Of a stretch of 64,000 nucleotides of DNA, positions 50,751-60,412 are shown in pieces; within the stretch, counting starts at the first letter, position 1; every line of letters begins with the position of its first letter. The position numbers and the translations under genes were made by a program. Under the pieces are notes generated by a model. That model had not been told where the DNA came from and made no database searches. It worked only from the letters and a program-made list of their open reading frames with translations. Source of the stretch: Anaerolineales bacterium. Lineage in GTDB: Bacteria > Chloroflexota > Anaerolineae > Anaerolineales > UBA4823. The DNA lies in NCBI GenBank assembly GCA_016929095.1, contig JAFGJM010000044.1, positions 62,001 to 126,000 of the forward strand, read 5' to 3'.

Positions 50751-52598
50751 ATGGCAACAACAACTGCTCAACCTGAAGTTTTCGTTCGAAAAGCATCTGG
50801 ACTCGTACGGGTCATGTCCCCCTGGGCTGCTTTTGTTTATAATATTTTGACCATGGGTCTGATCTTCCCCTGGACTTATCTATGGGCTCCCGGCGCTCTT
50901 CCGGGTGGAAAGCTTTGGATAGGTATTTTACTGGCAATGATCATTGAAGTCCCTGTTGCGTTCGTGTATGTTTGGCTCTCAACCGCCATGCCCCGCTCGG
51001 GAGGCGACTATGTATTTGAAAGCCGCGTATTCGGCGGCGGCGTCGCCTTCACCGTGGTTATGTCGGGGTACGTCATCTGGATTTTGCAATGGGTAGCGCT
51101 TTCTGGCTGGCTGATTTCATACCTTGGATTTGCGCCCCTGTTCCTTGGTTTAGGCGCAACCATGGGAAATCCCACACTTTCCGCAATGGGAGTGTGGTTC
51201 ACTCAACCTACAGGTATTATCGTCACAAGTATTCTTAATGCCCTGGTTGCATTGATCATTCTCTGCTCCGGGTTTAAGAATTATGTTAAATTGCAAACTG
51301 TGATGATCATCTGTATGGGAATAGCCTTTGCCACCACCCTGATCGTTATGTTCTTCACCAATCCTGCTACAGTGGAAGCGAAACTTAATGCTTTCTCGAT
51401 AGCCTCCGGCGGAAGCGCTAACTTCTATCAAGATGCCATTGCTGCCGTTCAAGCCGCAGGCATCGACCTCAACCCGCCGTTTAGCTGGCTGGCGACATTA
51501 CTGGTAGCTCCCATTGCCTGGACCTCCCTGCAATGGGCTACGTACTCTGCGCAGCAGAACGGTGAAATCAAGGATGCACGCTCATTCAATAGCCAGACCT
51601 TTATCATCGTCGGCTCATTAATCGTCACTGGCGTCCTGCTCGCCCTGCTGGCGGTCGGTATGGAGAAAGCAATAGGATCGCAATTCTTGTATGTGGCAGG
51701 CGCCGGTTATTGGTCTCTAATTGGTGAAGCGACCATTGCCGGATTTAACCTGTGGCCGCCCATTCTGGCAGTGGCATTAACCGGTAGCCCTCTCGTTGTT
51801 CTTTTGATTGCCGTTGGATATATTCTCAATGGGCATCAGATCGTTCACAACTGCTACATCGGTATGACCCGTGTGATGGTAGCTATGTCGCTCGACCGGA
51901 TTCTTCCAGAGTCCATCAGTAAGGTGCATGAGAAATATCATACGCCGGTCAATGCCCATGTGGTGTATTTCCTGGCTAGCATCCCTATCATCCTTTGCTA
52001 TAACCTGATTCCCACCTGGGTCGGTTTAACTCTGGGCGTTACTTTTGCCTGTGGTTATGTGTTCATCATCACCTGCCTGGCTGGCGCCTTGTTACCTTAC
52101 AAAGCCAAAGACGTATACGAGAGTTCCCCGGGGGCAAAGTACAATGTCAACGGATTTATCGGTCTCCTGGCAACTTTACTCGGCGTTGTAGCTTTCATTG
52201 TGATTTCATGGGTATTGGCGCCCCACGCCTTCGCCGCCTATCCGTTTCTTATGTGGTTGACGCGGATTGGCGCGATTGCGGCAGTGATTGCTTTCCTATA
52301 TCCAATGCGCAAGCATATCGCGGATTGGTTTAGCGGTAAACCTATGCCATTGCTCTCTGCCTTGGGTATGTTGGGCGGCGGCTTAGGTATGTCTATGGTG
52401 GTAGCATTCCTGCTGGAACCCGCCTTAGGCGTTTTGGGATATTGGGATTTTTCAAACTTCCCCAGCAACGTTTGGGCACAAATCATTGCTTTCGGCATGA
52501 TCATCCTGTGTGCCATTTGGTATATTTTGGTTAAAAATGCTCAAAAAGGCCGCGGTATTAACGTTGAAAATGCCTTCCGGGAAATCCCACCCGAATAA
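50751..52598 (+). CDS. APC-superfamily amino acid/amine permease (copy 1)
   Basis: The 615-residue protein has about twelve to thirteen membrane spans. The N-terminal motif FVRKASGLVRVMSPWAAFVYN and AMPRSGGDYVFESRVFG in span 2-3 are typical of APC permeases. Long loops and an extended C-terminal half (three or four extra spans) make it larger than the usual 450-500 residues. It probably brings in an amine or betaine by secondary transport, inferred from context. AAAGGAGAG precedes the ATG. The paralogue at 60554 shares the N-terminal motif. It follows a metallophosphoesterase gene and precedes a kinase-like gene. Confidence 0.85.
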   Translation: MATTTAQPEVFVRKASGLVRVMSPWAAFVYNILTMGLIFPWTYLWAPGALPGGKLWIGILLAMIIEVPVAFVYVWLSTAMPRSGGDYVFESRVFGGGVAFTVVMSGYVIWILQWVALSGWLISYLGFAPLFLGLGATMGNPTLSAMGVWFTQPTGIIVTSILNALVALIILCSGFKNYVKLQTVMIICMGIAFATTLIVMFFTNPATVEAKLNAFSIASGGSANFYQDAIAAVQAAGIDLNPPFSWLATLLVAPIAWTSLQWATYSAQQNGEIKDARSFNSQTFIIVGSLIVTGVLLALLAVGMEKAIGSQFLYVAGAGYWSLIGEATIAGFNLWPPILAVALTGSPLVVLLIAVGYILNGHQIVHNCYIGMTRVMVAMSLDRILPESISKVHEKYHTPVNAHVVYFLASIPIILCYNLIPTWVGLTLGVTFACGYVFIITCLAGALLPYKAKDVYESSPGAKYNVNGFIGLLATLLGVVAFIVISWVLAPHAFAAYPFLMWLTRIGAIAAVIAFLYPMRKHIADWFSGKPMPLLSALGMLGGGLGMSMVVAFLLEPALGVLGYWDFSNFPSNVWAQIIAFGMIILCAIWYILVKNAQKGRGINVENAFREIPPE

Positions 52599-52620
52599 AA
52601 GTTTTATGCAAACCTTTAAA

Positions 52621-52648
52621 TCGGCGACCAGAAAAATCTGGTCGCCGA
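52621..52648 (+). terminator. Hairpin after the first APC permease
   Basis: TCGGCGACCAGA pairs perfectly with TCTGGTCGCCGA around AAAA. There is no T-run, so partial termination or mRNA protection is likely. Confidence 0.65.
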
Positions 52649-52747
52649 TCCATCACAACCTCTCAAACATGAGCATACAATTCCGGGGAAATATAATAAC
52701 GATGAACCAGTATAAGTATCCGTTTATTTTTAACGATAGGTGAACCA

Positions 52748-53656
52748 ATGACAATATCAATTGAGGAAGTTGTTCAAAAAATCCCCGATTGGCGTGGAAA
52801 ATCAGTTGAAACACAGCCGCTTTCCGGAGGGCTGACAAACACAAACTATAAGGTGACCGTTGAGGGCATACCGTTTTTTGTACGCGTCCCCGGCGCCAGC
52901 ACCGAATTACTAGCCGTAGACCGGCAAAATGAATACGAAAATTCAAAGGCGGCTGCCGAAGCGGGTATTGGGCCTAAAGTGATTTATTATCTGCCTGAAG
53001 ACAAAGTCATGGTGTTGGAGTTCATCATCGGGAAAACCATGTCCAACGAGGCGCTCCAGGCGCCAGGCATGCCTACACGAATTGCTCAATCATTGAAAAT
53101 GCTCCATTCAGGACCACGCTTTTTCACTGATTTCAACATGTTTCGACTGACTGAATTCTATATCAAAATAGTTCATGAACATGAGATTACCATACCCGAA
53201 GGCTATCTCGACCGAATGCCGACCGTGAAGCGCATCGAAGAAGCCGTTTTAGCCAGACCACTTCCCACAGTGCCTTGTAATAACGACCTGCTGGCAGAAA
53301 ACTATATCGATGACAGCAGCATGCTGCGCCTCATCGATTTCGAATATAGCGGCAATAACGATCCATGCTTTGAATTGGGTAATACTTGCCAGGAATTAAA
53401 ATATAACGAAGCTCAGATAACTGAGCTTTGTGAGGCATATTTCGGAAAAGCTACCGCCAGTAAACTGGCGCGTATGAAACTGAACATGATCATGTCGGAT
53501 GTCGGCTGGACATTATGGGCAGCCATTCAACAAAAGATATCCACCATCGACTATGACTTTTGGGGCTGGGCGATCGAGCGCTGGGGTCGAGCAGTAGAAA
53601 AAATGGATTCACCCCAATTCGAGAGCTGGCTGGAAGCCGTGCAAAAGAGTGATTGA
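52748..53656 (+). CDS. Choline-kinase-like phosphotransferase (copy 2)
   Basis: This 302-residue protein has the APH/choline kinase fold, related to the product of 36015-36944. Seen are SGGLTNTNYKVTV (nucleotide loop), FFVRVPG, the catalytic segment VPCNNDLLAENYI and LIDFEYSGNNDP (metal site). In the catalytic loop the usual HxD reads NND, so the histidine is replaced by asparagine while the aspartate is kept; activity is likely but not certain. AGGTGAA precedes the ATG. It lies between the first APC permease and the second DeoR regulator. The natural substrate could be choline, ethanolamine or another amino alcohol. Confidence 0.8.
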   Translation: MTISIEEVVQKIPDWRGKSVETQPLSGGLTNTNYKVTVEGIPFFVRVPGASTELLAVDRQNEYENSKAAAEAGIGPKVIYYLPEDKVMVLEFIIGKTMSNEALQAPGMPTRIAQSLKMLHSGPRFFTDFNMFRLTEFYIKIVHEHEITIPEGYLDRMPTVKRIEEAVLARPLPTVPCNNDLLAENYIDDSSMLRLIDFEYSGNNDPCFELGNTCQELKYNEAQITELCEAYFGKATASKLARMKLNMIMSDVGWTLWAAIQQKISTIDYDFWGWAIERWGRAVEKMDSPQFESWLEAVQKSD

Positions 53657-53727
53657 TTGTTATCAGTTGTTAATAATAGGTTGTCTTGTATAATTAAACG
53701 ATCAACATGGTTTAGTCACCCCCCTCA

Positions 53728-53760
53728 ATCCCCCCATTTCAAATATAGAAATGGGGGGAT
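53728..53760. terminator. Hairpin after the kinase-like gene
   Basis: ATCCCCCCATTT pairs perfectly with AAATGGGGGGAT. It separates this gene from the second DeoR transcription unit. Confidence 0.65.
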
Positions 53761-53851
53761 GTGGTTTCTCCCATAAAATTGCGCCTGGTCTCAAATCGAT
53801 CGCATTACGGACTAAAAACTCGCGTATTTTCCTTAAATTTTTCCTAAATTC

Positions 53852-53880
53852 TTGCAATTTGCTTCAAATATTGCTATAAT
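53852..53880 (+). promoter_or_regulatory. Promoter of the second DeoR gene
   Basis: TTGCAA (53852-53857), 17 bases, TATAAT (53875-53880). The -35/-10 words and spacer length are the same as in the first DeoR promoter at 48684. TTCAAA-type repeats lie downstream up to the start codon. Confidence 0.7.
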
Positions 53881-53911
53881 TTTAACCAATCATTTTCAAA
53901 ATCATTCAAAT

Positions 53912-54733
53912 ATGTTCAAAGACATAGAAAATCGACTATCCGAAAACGGCAATCTTATACCCGCACAGCGCTATGATTTGATACAAAAACATCTGGCGGC
54001 GTATAAAATTGCCACCTATGCTTCATTAGCTGAACTATTAAATGTCTCAGAATCCACCGTCCGCCGAGACCTGGAATGGATGGAAGACCAGGGGATCTTG
54101 GAACGAACCCGCGGCGGCGCCATCCTCAACCAGCACATTCGCGCTGAAGCAGAATATATCCAAAGAGCCCAGCGTTTTATCGAAGAAAAACGCTCGATTG
54201 GCAAAGCGGCTGCTACTCTGCTGGAACCCGGGGATGTTGTATTCATGAACAGCGGTACAACCACCGCTCAGATAATAGAACACATCAACGGCGTACCGAA
54301 TGTGACGGTAATCACTAACAATACTTTCCCCCTAACCAAATCCCACGATTTGGATTTCGAATTGGTCGTTATTGGCGGCACATATTTACCACTTTCGAAA
54401 TCTATTATTGGACCATTTTCTGCCGACAATATCAACCGCCTGTACGCCACCAAATGTTTTATCGGCGTGGAAGGGATCAGCCTTAAATACGGTTGTACGG
54501 TTTCGACTTTCCCGGAAGCTGAGATCATCCGTATGATGGTGGAGCATACGCAAGAACAAGTGGTCATGGTAGCCGATCACACAAAATGGGGGGCTGTATC
54601 TAACCATCTCATTGCCCGGATTGACCAAATGCACACCCTGGTCACGGACGATGGTTTCGATGTCAATGCCCGTATATCACTCCTGGGACGCTCTGTGGAT
54701 GTGATTATTGCAAGCAAAACAAAATCCAATTAA
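53912..54733 (+). CDS. DeoR-family transcriptional regulator (copy 2)
   Basis: The 273-residue paralogue of the 48768 product has a winged helix (IPAQRYDLIQKHL; ASLAELLNVSESTVRRDLEWM; RGGAIL) and sensor domain (DVVFMNSGTTTAQI, VTVITNNTFPL, VIGGTYLPLS, ISLKYGCTVST). The ATG at 53912 is used because a TTG further upstream is itself the -35 box of the promoter. The leader is then about 25 bases and lacks a clear ribosome site. It probably controls the dehydrogenase, methyltransferase, phosphoesterase and permease genes behind it. Having two DeoR regulators in one island suggests two related but separate inducers. Confidence 0.92.
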   Translation: MFKDIENRLSENGNLIPAQRYDLIQKHLAAYKIATYASLAELLNVSESTVRRDLEWMEDQGILERTRGGAILNQHIRAEAEYIQRAQRFIEEKRSIGKAAATLLEPGDVVFMNSGTTTAQIIEHINGVPNVTVITNNTFPLTKSHDLDFELVVIGGTYLPLSKSIIGPFSADNINRLYATKCFIGVEGISLKYGCTVSTFPEAEIIRMMVEHTQEQVVMVADHTKWGAVSNHLIARIDQMHTLVTDDGFDVNARISLLGRSVDVIIASKTKSN

Positions 54734-54778
54734 TTTATCGCGTTTTTTGATCGAAATTCTTTTCAGGAGAAAATAAAC

Positions 54779-57205
54779 ATGAAAGATCAGGCTCAAGTTG
54801 TCGTTGTCGGCGGTGGGATTTTTGGCATTAATGTTGCCTACCATCTTGCCAAGCGTGGGTGGAAAGATATTGTTGTTTTAGAGAAAATGGAAATTGCCAG
54901 TGGTGAAACCGGTCATGCAGCTGGATTGGTCACCCAATTTGCCACATCAGAAACCTTGATGCAGATCCGCAAATACAGTATCGAGATGTACAGCGAATTG
55001 GGTCTCATCGATCATGTAGGCAGCATCCGCGTGGCTTCTTCACCCGAGCAGTTCAAGGAACTGCAGCGAAGTGTGAGTCGTGCAAAAGGCATCGGAATGG
55101 ATGTGGAGATCATTTCACCATCCGAAGCCATCAAAATTATGCCCTGCCTGACAGAAAAAGACCTGTATGGCGCCATTTATCTGCCTCGCGATGGTCACCT
55201 GGATCCTTACCTGACGACTACCAGTATGGCAAAAACAATTCGGGAAATGGGGGTGGCGGTTTACACCAATACCCAGGTTACTGGGATTGAATTAACCCCC
55301 GAAGGCGCAGTTTCTAAAGTGCGCACCAATAAGGGTGATATTCGTACGGAAATCGTGATCAACGCCGCTGGTTTGTGGGCACCGCGCGTTGCCGCCATGG
55401 CGGGTATTCACATACCCACCACACCGGTGGACCATCAACACATTGCCCTTAAAGCAGTCCCGGGGAATGTACTTCCTCATGAAACACCCTGCTTACGCGA
55501 CCCAGATAACCTGGTATACATGCGCGAAGAACAAGGCGGTCTGGTTATTGGTGGTTACGAACCCAACCCGAAAGAACGCTGGATCGATGGCGTCCCTTGG
55601 GATCATGGCAACACAGCGCTCCCGGGTGATTTCGATCGCTTCGAACAATTACTCGAAGGTGCCATTCGCCGTATCCCTTATCTGGATAAGGCAGAAATCA
55701 TCACCCTGGTTAACCACCCGGGCGCTTATTCACCCGATTGCCAGCCCATGATTGGACCTATGCCCGGTGCACGGGGTATGTGGATGGCTTGCGGTATGTC
55801 TTTGAATGGCTTTGGAGGCGCAGGCGGCGTCGGCAAGCTGCTGGCAGAATGGATCATCGATGGACAACCATCTTGGGATGTATATGCGTTTAAAGCCACC
55901 CGGTTTAGCAATTACTACAGCAGCTATTTCTATACCACCGAACGCACTCGTGAAGGCGTGAAATATTACTACCGCTTGAAATTCCCCAATGATGAGAACG
56001 AATGGGCTCGTCCTCACCGTGTTAGCGCAGTTCACCATCGGTTGCAAGAGCTTGGAGCGGTGTATGGTGAAAAATTTGGCTGGGAACGGGTTAATTACTT
56101 CCAGCCTGGTAAAGAGAGCCGCCGCATGGGCACCGACCAGCGTCAATGGGGTTGGGGGAGGCAGCCCTATTTTGACCGGGTAGGTGTTGAGCACAAAGCT
56201 GCCCGGGAAGCAGTTGCCTTGTTCGATTTCTCCTCCTTTGGAAAAATCATGATTGAAGGACCAGGCGCTTTACCCCTGCTTCAACGCTTAGCCGACAGCA
56301 ATATAGATCGCCCTGTTGGCAGCGCGATCTATACTCAGTTCCTGAACATCCGCGGCGGAGTAGAAGCCGATATTACCATTATGCGGTTAGCAAAAGATCA
56401 GTTCTTCCTCATTACCGGCACTGGATTTATCGGTAATGACTACGCCTGGCTGCGTATGCATGTACTTCCCGAAGATGGAGAGGTAAACATCCGGGATGTG
56501 ACTACCGAATATTCCTGTTTACCCCTCTGGGGACCAAAAGCCCGACAGGTTCTCTCCTCGGCGACCAGTGATGATGTCTCCAATGAGGCGCTACCTTACA
56601 TGCATGCCAAATGGATCACCATCCGGGGCATAAAAGTGCTGGCGGTGCGGGTCAGTTACGTCGGCGAACTGGGGTGGGAACTCTACATGGCCTACGAGAA
56701 AGCAAACCAGGTTTGGGACGTATTGATGGCTGTCGGTAAACCTTTTGGCATCGAACCTTGCGGTTATAAGTCAGCCGATACCCTGCGCCTTGAAAAAGGC
56801 TATCGCTACTTCTCCGGGGATGTCACTCAAGTTGAAAACCCCTACGAAGCCGGACTTGGTTTTTGTGTGGATATGGAAAAGGGTGATTTCATCGGAAAAG
56901 AAGCCCTGGTGAAAGCCAAAGCCGAGGGTAAAAAGCAAAAACTCTGCACGCTTACCCTGGAAGGCAACGAGTGGCTGCCTGTATATGGTGGTGAAGCCGT
57001 GTATCTGGATGGAAAAGTGATCGGTAGAGTACGCAGTGGTGGATTCGGATATTCATTGCAAAAGAATATCGTTTACATCTATCTACCCATGGAACTGGCA
57101 AAAATTGGTAATCGCTTCCAGGTTGAACTTTTCGACCAAAAAGTCAACGCCGAAGTGACGCCCACAGTCTTACTTGATCCCAAAGGCGAAAAATTGCGCA
57201 GTTAG
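54779..57205 (+). CDS. Dimethylglycine/sarcosine dehydrogenase-like flavoprotein with GcvT domain (copy 2)
   Basis: The 808-residue protein has the same domains as the 44406-46838 product: FAD fold VVVVGGGIFGINVAYHL, a flavin-attachment-like SGETGHAAGLV with the conserved histidine, FAO_M, then GcvT folate domains (VSYVGELGWELYM; LRLEKGYRYFSGD). Overall similarity to copy 1 is clear but not close, so the substrates may differ, for example dimethylglycine versus sarcosine. CAGGAGA lies just before the ATG at 54779. No etf genes accompany this copy, so it probably shares the ETF encoded at 42590-44381. It is directly upstream of the MttB-type methyltransferase gene. Confidence 0.9.
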   Translation: MKDQAQVVVVGGGIFGINVAYHLAKRGWKDIVVLEKMEIASGETGHAAGLVTQFATSETLMQIRKYSIEMYSELGLIDHVGSIRVASSPEQFKELQRSVSRAKGIGMDVEIISPSEAIKIMPCLTEKDLYGAIYLPRDGHLDPYLTTTSMAKTIREMGVAVYTNTQVTGIELTPEGAVSKVRTNKGDIRTEIVINAAGLWAPRVAAMAGIHIPTTPVDHQHIALKAVPGNVLPHETPCLRDPDNLVYMREEQGGLVIGGYEPNPKERWIDGVPWDHGNTALPGDFDRFEQLLEGAIRRIPYLDKAEIITLVNHPGAYSPDCQPMIGPMPGARGMWMACGMSLNGFGGAGGVGKLLAEWIIDGQPSWDVYAFKATRFSNYYSSYFYTTERTREGVKYYYRLKFPNDENEWARPHRVSAVHHRLQELGAVYGEKFGWERVNYFQPGKESRRMGTDQRQWGWGRQPYFDRVGVEHKAAREAVALFDFSSFGKIMIEGPGALPLLQRLADSNIDRPVGSAIYTQFLNIRGGVEADITIMRLAKDQFFLITGTGFIGNDYAWLRMHVLPEDGEVNIRDVTTEYSCLPLWGPKARQVLSSATSDDVSNEALPYMHAKWITIRGIKVLAVRVSYVGELGWELYMAYEKANQVWDVLMAVGKPFGIEPCGYKSADTLRLEKGYRYFSGDVTQVENPYEAGLGFCVDMEKGDFIGKEALVKAKAEGKKQKLCTLTLEGNEWLPVYGGEAVYLDGKVIGRVRSGGFGYSLQKNIVYIYLPMELAKIGNRFQVELFDQKVNAEVTPTVLLDPKGEKLRS

Positions 57206-57213
57206 ATGTGTTT

Positions 57214-57252
57214 CAGGCGCAACGCAGCCGGTTATCTGGTGCGTTGCGCCTG
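57214..57252 (+). terminator. Hairpin after the second dehydrogenase gene
   Basis: CAGGCGCAACGCA pairs perfectly with TGCGTTGCGCCTG. No T-run follows. The remainder of the gap to 57571 holds the short ORF listed next. Confidence 0.65.
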
Positions 57253-57327
57253 ATGGTTAATATTAACTAAAATAATTTTTATAAAATCAAGGGTATTATT
57301 ATCGGTGTCCAAAGAGGAGGAAAGTTT

Positions 57328-57516
57328 ATGATGGTAAGATTTTGGCCAGCCCAAAAAGAATGGATTGTTGAATCCTGGGCGCCATATCAAAAGAAAAGTA
57401 ATCCCCTGCCTCGTTTACAACGGGGTATCGAGATGGTTCACAACGCCAATCAAAATGATTCTCTTAAAGCCACTATGCACCGATCCGGAATACCTCATCG
57501 TTTTTCTATTGGGTAG
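57328..57516 (+). CDS. Possible 62-residue protein before the methyltransferase gene
   Basis: AGAGGAGG stands at a good distance from ATG ATG at 57328. The frame encodes MMVRFWPAQKEWIVESW followed by a basic polar stretch and ends 54 bases before the methyltransferase start. No domain is recognised, and the composition is only weakly protein-like. It may be a small accessory protein, a leader ORF that couples translation, or chance. The strong ribosome site is the main argument for expression. Confidence 0.4.
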   Translation: MMVRFWPAQKEWIVESWAPYQKKSNPLPRLQRGIEMVHNANQNDSLKATMHRSGIPHRFSIG

Positions 57517-57570
57517 TTATCTTTTAAATACTGCCCTTTTTTATTTCTAAACGTCTTTGGAGAACTTTCA

Positions 57571-59025
57571 GTGTATAAATTTGCAGAATTACTTTCACAA
57601 GAAGAGGTGGAACGCATACATGGCGCTGCACTTGAAATATTAGAGAACGTGGGCTTGTTGGTAAGGAATGAAAAAGCACGAAAAATATTTACCAAACATG
57701 GATGCAATTTGGATACCGAAACAAATCTGGTGAAATTCCCGCCGGCGGTGATCGAAGAATTTCGAAAACTAACGCCCCCAAAATTCACCTTCCGCGGACG
57801 AGATCCTAAATTCGATCGTACCATTCCCGATGACGCGCCTATAATCGTTACCGCAAGCTCTGCTCCGAATTTGATCGATCCGATCACGCGTATTGAACGC
57901 CGATCAACCTCCGAAGATATCGCCCGTATCGCTTTCCTGATCAATGAGCTGCCTGGTTACGATGTATTCTCAATATCCACCCTGGCAGATGATGCCCCAG
58001 CGGGGCAATTCACACTCTCACGCCTTTACCCGGCGTTGAAAAATTGCCTCAAGCCCATTCGCAGCACTGCCACGGATGAAGCCGATGCAGAAAATGTATT
58101 ACAAATGCTGTATTTGATTGCCGGCGGAGAAGCGGCTTATCATGAGCGCCCATTCCTTACGCATCATTTTTGTCCGGTGGTGGCGCCCCTGGTTATGGAT
58201 GTCGCCTCGACCGATATGATCATCTACTTTTCAGAAAAACAATTACCGGTATATCCCAGCATTGTTCCCAACGCCGGTTTAACATCGCCCATGTCCCTGG
58301 CTGCAACCCTGGCACAAGGCTGTGCAGAATTCCTGGCATCCGATGTATTAATGCAAATGGTGCACCCCGGCACACCGTTAATCTTCAGCACCTTGGGCAC
58401 AGTGGCTGATTTACGTACAGGCGCTTATGCCTCCGGCGGCATTGAATGTGGTATGCTGCATATGGCTTTTGCCCAAATGGCTCGTTTTTATAACGTACCC
58501 TGCGGCGGTTACATCGGCTTAACCAACTCGAAAATCAACGACGCTCAATCAGGTTATGAAACCGGCATGTCCACCGTAGCCGGGCTTTTAGGCGGCGCAG
58601 ATATGCTCAATATGGCAGGCTTGTTAGACGCATTAAAAGCTTTTGATTTCCCTAAAGCTGTTATCGATGATGAAATTGCCCTCATGCTTAAACGCATCAA
58701 ACGAGGTTTCGAGTTCAGCGAAGAAAATCTGGCAATAGATGTCATCGCCGAAATCGGTCCGGGCGGCACCTTCATGACTCACAAACACACGATCAAGCGC
58801 ATGAAATCCACCGGTCTATTAACAAAAATCGCCGATCGCAACATGCGAGATATTTGGGCAAATAAAGGTTCGCAGGATACGGAAGCCCGCGCCATGCAGC
58901 GTGTCATTGAAATTCTCAGCCGGGAAAATCCGGCAGTATTTTCACCGGAATTGGATGCCCGCATCCGTAATGCTTTCCCCGGATTGGTGGCAGGCAATTC
59001 AAGCTTGCCTGAAGGATTAGTATAA
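57571..59025 (+). CDS. MttB-family (non-pyrrolysine) amine/betaine methyltransferase
   Basis: This 484-residue protein of the trimethylamine methyltransferase family starts YKFAELLSQEEVERIHGAAL and contains FRGRDPKFDRTI, TLGTVADLRTGAYASGGIE and the late EIGPGGTFMTHKHTIKRMKS. The frame is uninterrupted with no in-frame TAG, so it belongs to the group without pyrrolysine. Characterised members, such as glycine betaine and carnitine methyltransferases, move a methyl group to a corrinoid protein. GTG start with GGAGA seven bases upstream. No corrinoid protein or corrinoid:folate methyltransferase is present in the window, so these must be encoded elsewhere. Together with two dehydrogenases it suggests betaine to dimethylglycine to sarcosine/glycine. 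Confidence 0.9.
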   Translation: MYKFAELLSQEEVERIHGAALEILENVGLLVRNEKARKIFTKHGCNLDTETNLVKFPPAVIEEFRKLTPPKFTFRGRDPKFDRTIPDDAPIIVTASSAPNLIDPITRIERRSTSEDIARIAFLINELPGYDVFSISTLADDAPAGQFTLSRLYPALKNCLKPIRSTATDEADAENVLQMLYLIAGGEAAYHERPFLTHHFCPVVAPLVMDVASTDMIIYFSEKQLPVYPSIVPNAGLTSPMSLAATLAQGCAEFLASDVLMQMVHPGTPLIFSTLGTVADLRTGAYASGGIECGMLHMAFAQMARFYNVPCGGYIGLTNSKINDAQSGYETGMSTVAGLLGGADMLNMAGLLDALKAFDFPKAVIDDEIALMLKRIKRGFEFSEENLAIDVIAEIGPGGTFMTHKHTIKRMKSTGLLTKIADRNMRDIWANKGSQDTEARAMQRVIEILSRENPAVFSPELDARIRNAFPGLVAGNSSLPEGLV

Positions 59026-59442
59026 CCGGGACAATATCGACGTCTCAGGTGCGATAAATCCATAAACCGTTTTATCGGACCTGACCATATCGATCTTGAA
59101 AAAAATATAATTAATCTTATTATAATAACAACATCATGAGCGATTATATTAGAGTATTGTCATCCTAAGGAGTATATATAAAAACAACTTTTATATAGCC
59201 AGACAGGGCTATATTATTGCAGGGAAAGTCGAGCGCCCATCAAATCACTTACGACCATCTCACCCATTAATAATGGATGAGAAGCCGGGTCTATATAATG
59301 CAACGTATAAAAAAAAATATAATGGTTAAACAATCCTTTTATACTCTCGCCAGAAGTAAAGATGTAAACCGTCACATCTATTCCTGGGTAAAAATGTTCA
59401 TAGATAATAATTTTTGATGTAACGCCAAGAAAAGGACAAACG
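59026..59442 (+). promoter_or_regulatory. Intergenic region with likely promoter and hairpin
   Basis: TTGAAA (59096-59101) and TATAAT (59121-59126) have a 19-base spacer. The hairpin ATATAGCC-AGACAG-GGCTATAT lies at 59193-59214. AAAAGGA precedes the phosphoesterase start at 59443. No gene is visible on either strand. Confidence 0.45.
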
Positions 59443-60381
59443 ATGAAATTCTTTTTTGCCACCGATTTGCACGGCTCAGAAATATGTTGGAAAAAATTCA
59501 TAAGCAGCGGGAAATTCTACGAAGTGGATACGCTTATCCTGGGAGGTGATATGACCGGGAAAGCCATCATCCCCATTATCGCCCAGGGAAACAATAAATG
59601 GAAAGTGACCTTGCTCGAACAAGAGACGATTCTAGAAAGCAAGGAAGCCGTTGATAAGATGGTTGCCACCATCCAGAATCGCGGTTATTACCCCCATATC
59701 ACCAATCCCGATGAAGTGGAAGAGATCTCAAAAAACCCTGAGATTTCCGATAAATTATTTTCCGATTATGTACTTCAGACAATGCAACACTGGATGGATT
59801 ATGCGGATCAAAAACTGGCCGGCACGGGCATTAAATGCTATGTTTGCCCAGGGAACGACGATGTTTTCGAAATCGATCCCGTGATCGAAAGCTCAAAATT
59901 TGTTCAGTATGTTGAAGGTAAGGTTGTTTGGTTGGATGACCACCATGAAATGATCAGCACCGGCTGGTCTAATCCCACGCCGTGGGATACCCATCGTGAG
60001 GAGGATGAAGACGCTTTGTTGAAACGGATGGAAGCCGTGATCTCACAGGCTGAAAATGTCGAGAATTCTGTTTTTAGTCTGCATGCGCCTCCGTATGGCA
60101 GCGGCCTTGATGAAGCCCCCGAACTCACCAAAGATATGCAATTGGCATACGCCGGCAGGTCGATGATACCGGTGGGTAGTAAATCAGTCTTGCACGTTAT
60201 TGAGAAATATCAACCTCTATTAACCCTGCATGGGCATATCCATGAAGGCAAAGGCACACGCAAATACAAACGTACCTTATGCATCAACGCCGGCAGCCAA
60301 TACGAGCAAGGTATACTACAAGGTATTGTGGTGGATCTGCAACCGAAGAAAATCGGTAGCTATGTGCTCACTACTGGCTGA
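59443..60381 (+). CDS. Calcineurin-like metallophosphoesterase (copy 2)
   Basis: The 312-residue paralogue of the 49612 product starts MKFFFATDLHGSE (Asp8, His10) with ILGGDMTG, CPGNDDVFEIDP, FSLHAPPYGSGLDE and TLHGHIHEGKG. All two-metal ligands are present. As in copy 1, GNDD replaces GNHE, which may mark a subfamily. It lacks the basic N-terminal extension of copy 1. It is again immediately upstream of an APC permease gene, so phosphoesterase plus permease forms a repeated unit. The substrate is unknown: a phosphorylated amine or phosphodiester is possible from context, but a cyclic-nucleotide or general housekeeping role cannot be excluded. Confidence 0.85.
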   Translation: MKFFFATDLHGSEICWKKFISSGKFYEVDTLILGGDMTGKAIIPIIAQGNNKWKVTLLEQETILESKEAVDKMVATIQNRGYYPHITNPDEVEEISKNPEISDKLFSDYVLQTMQHWMDYADQKLAGTGIKCYVCPGNDDVFEIDPVIESSKFVQYVEGKVVWLDDHHEMISTGWSNPTPWDTHREEDEDALLKRMEAVISQAENVENSVFSLHAPPYGSGLDEAPELTKDMQLAYAGRSMIPVGSKSVLHVIEKYQPLLTLHGHIHEGKGTRKYKRTLCINAGSQYEQGILQGIVVDLQPKKIGSYVLTTG

Positions 60382-60412
60382 TTCTCGCCAAACAGGAACA
60401 GTCAAACAACCG

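Noticed and set aside
53852-53911. Longer N-terminus of the second DeoR protein from a TTG at 53852
   Set aside because: That TTG is the -35 box of a consensus promoter whose start would lie downstream of it.
57571-59025. Pyrrolysine-containing MttB
   Set aside because: The reading frame contains no in-frame TAG, so the protein belongs to the non-pyrrolysine branch.
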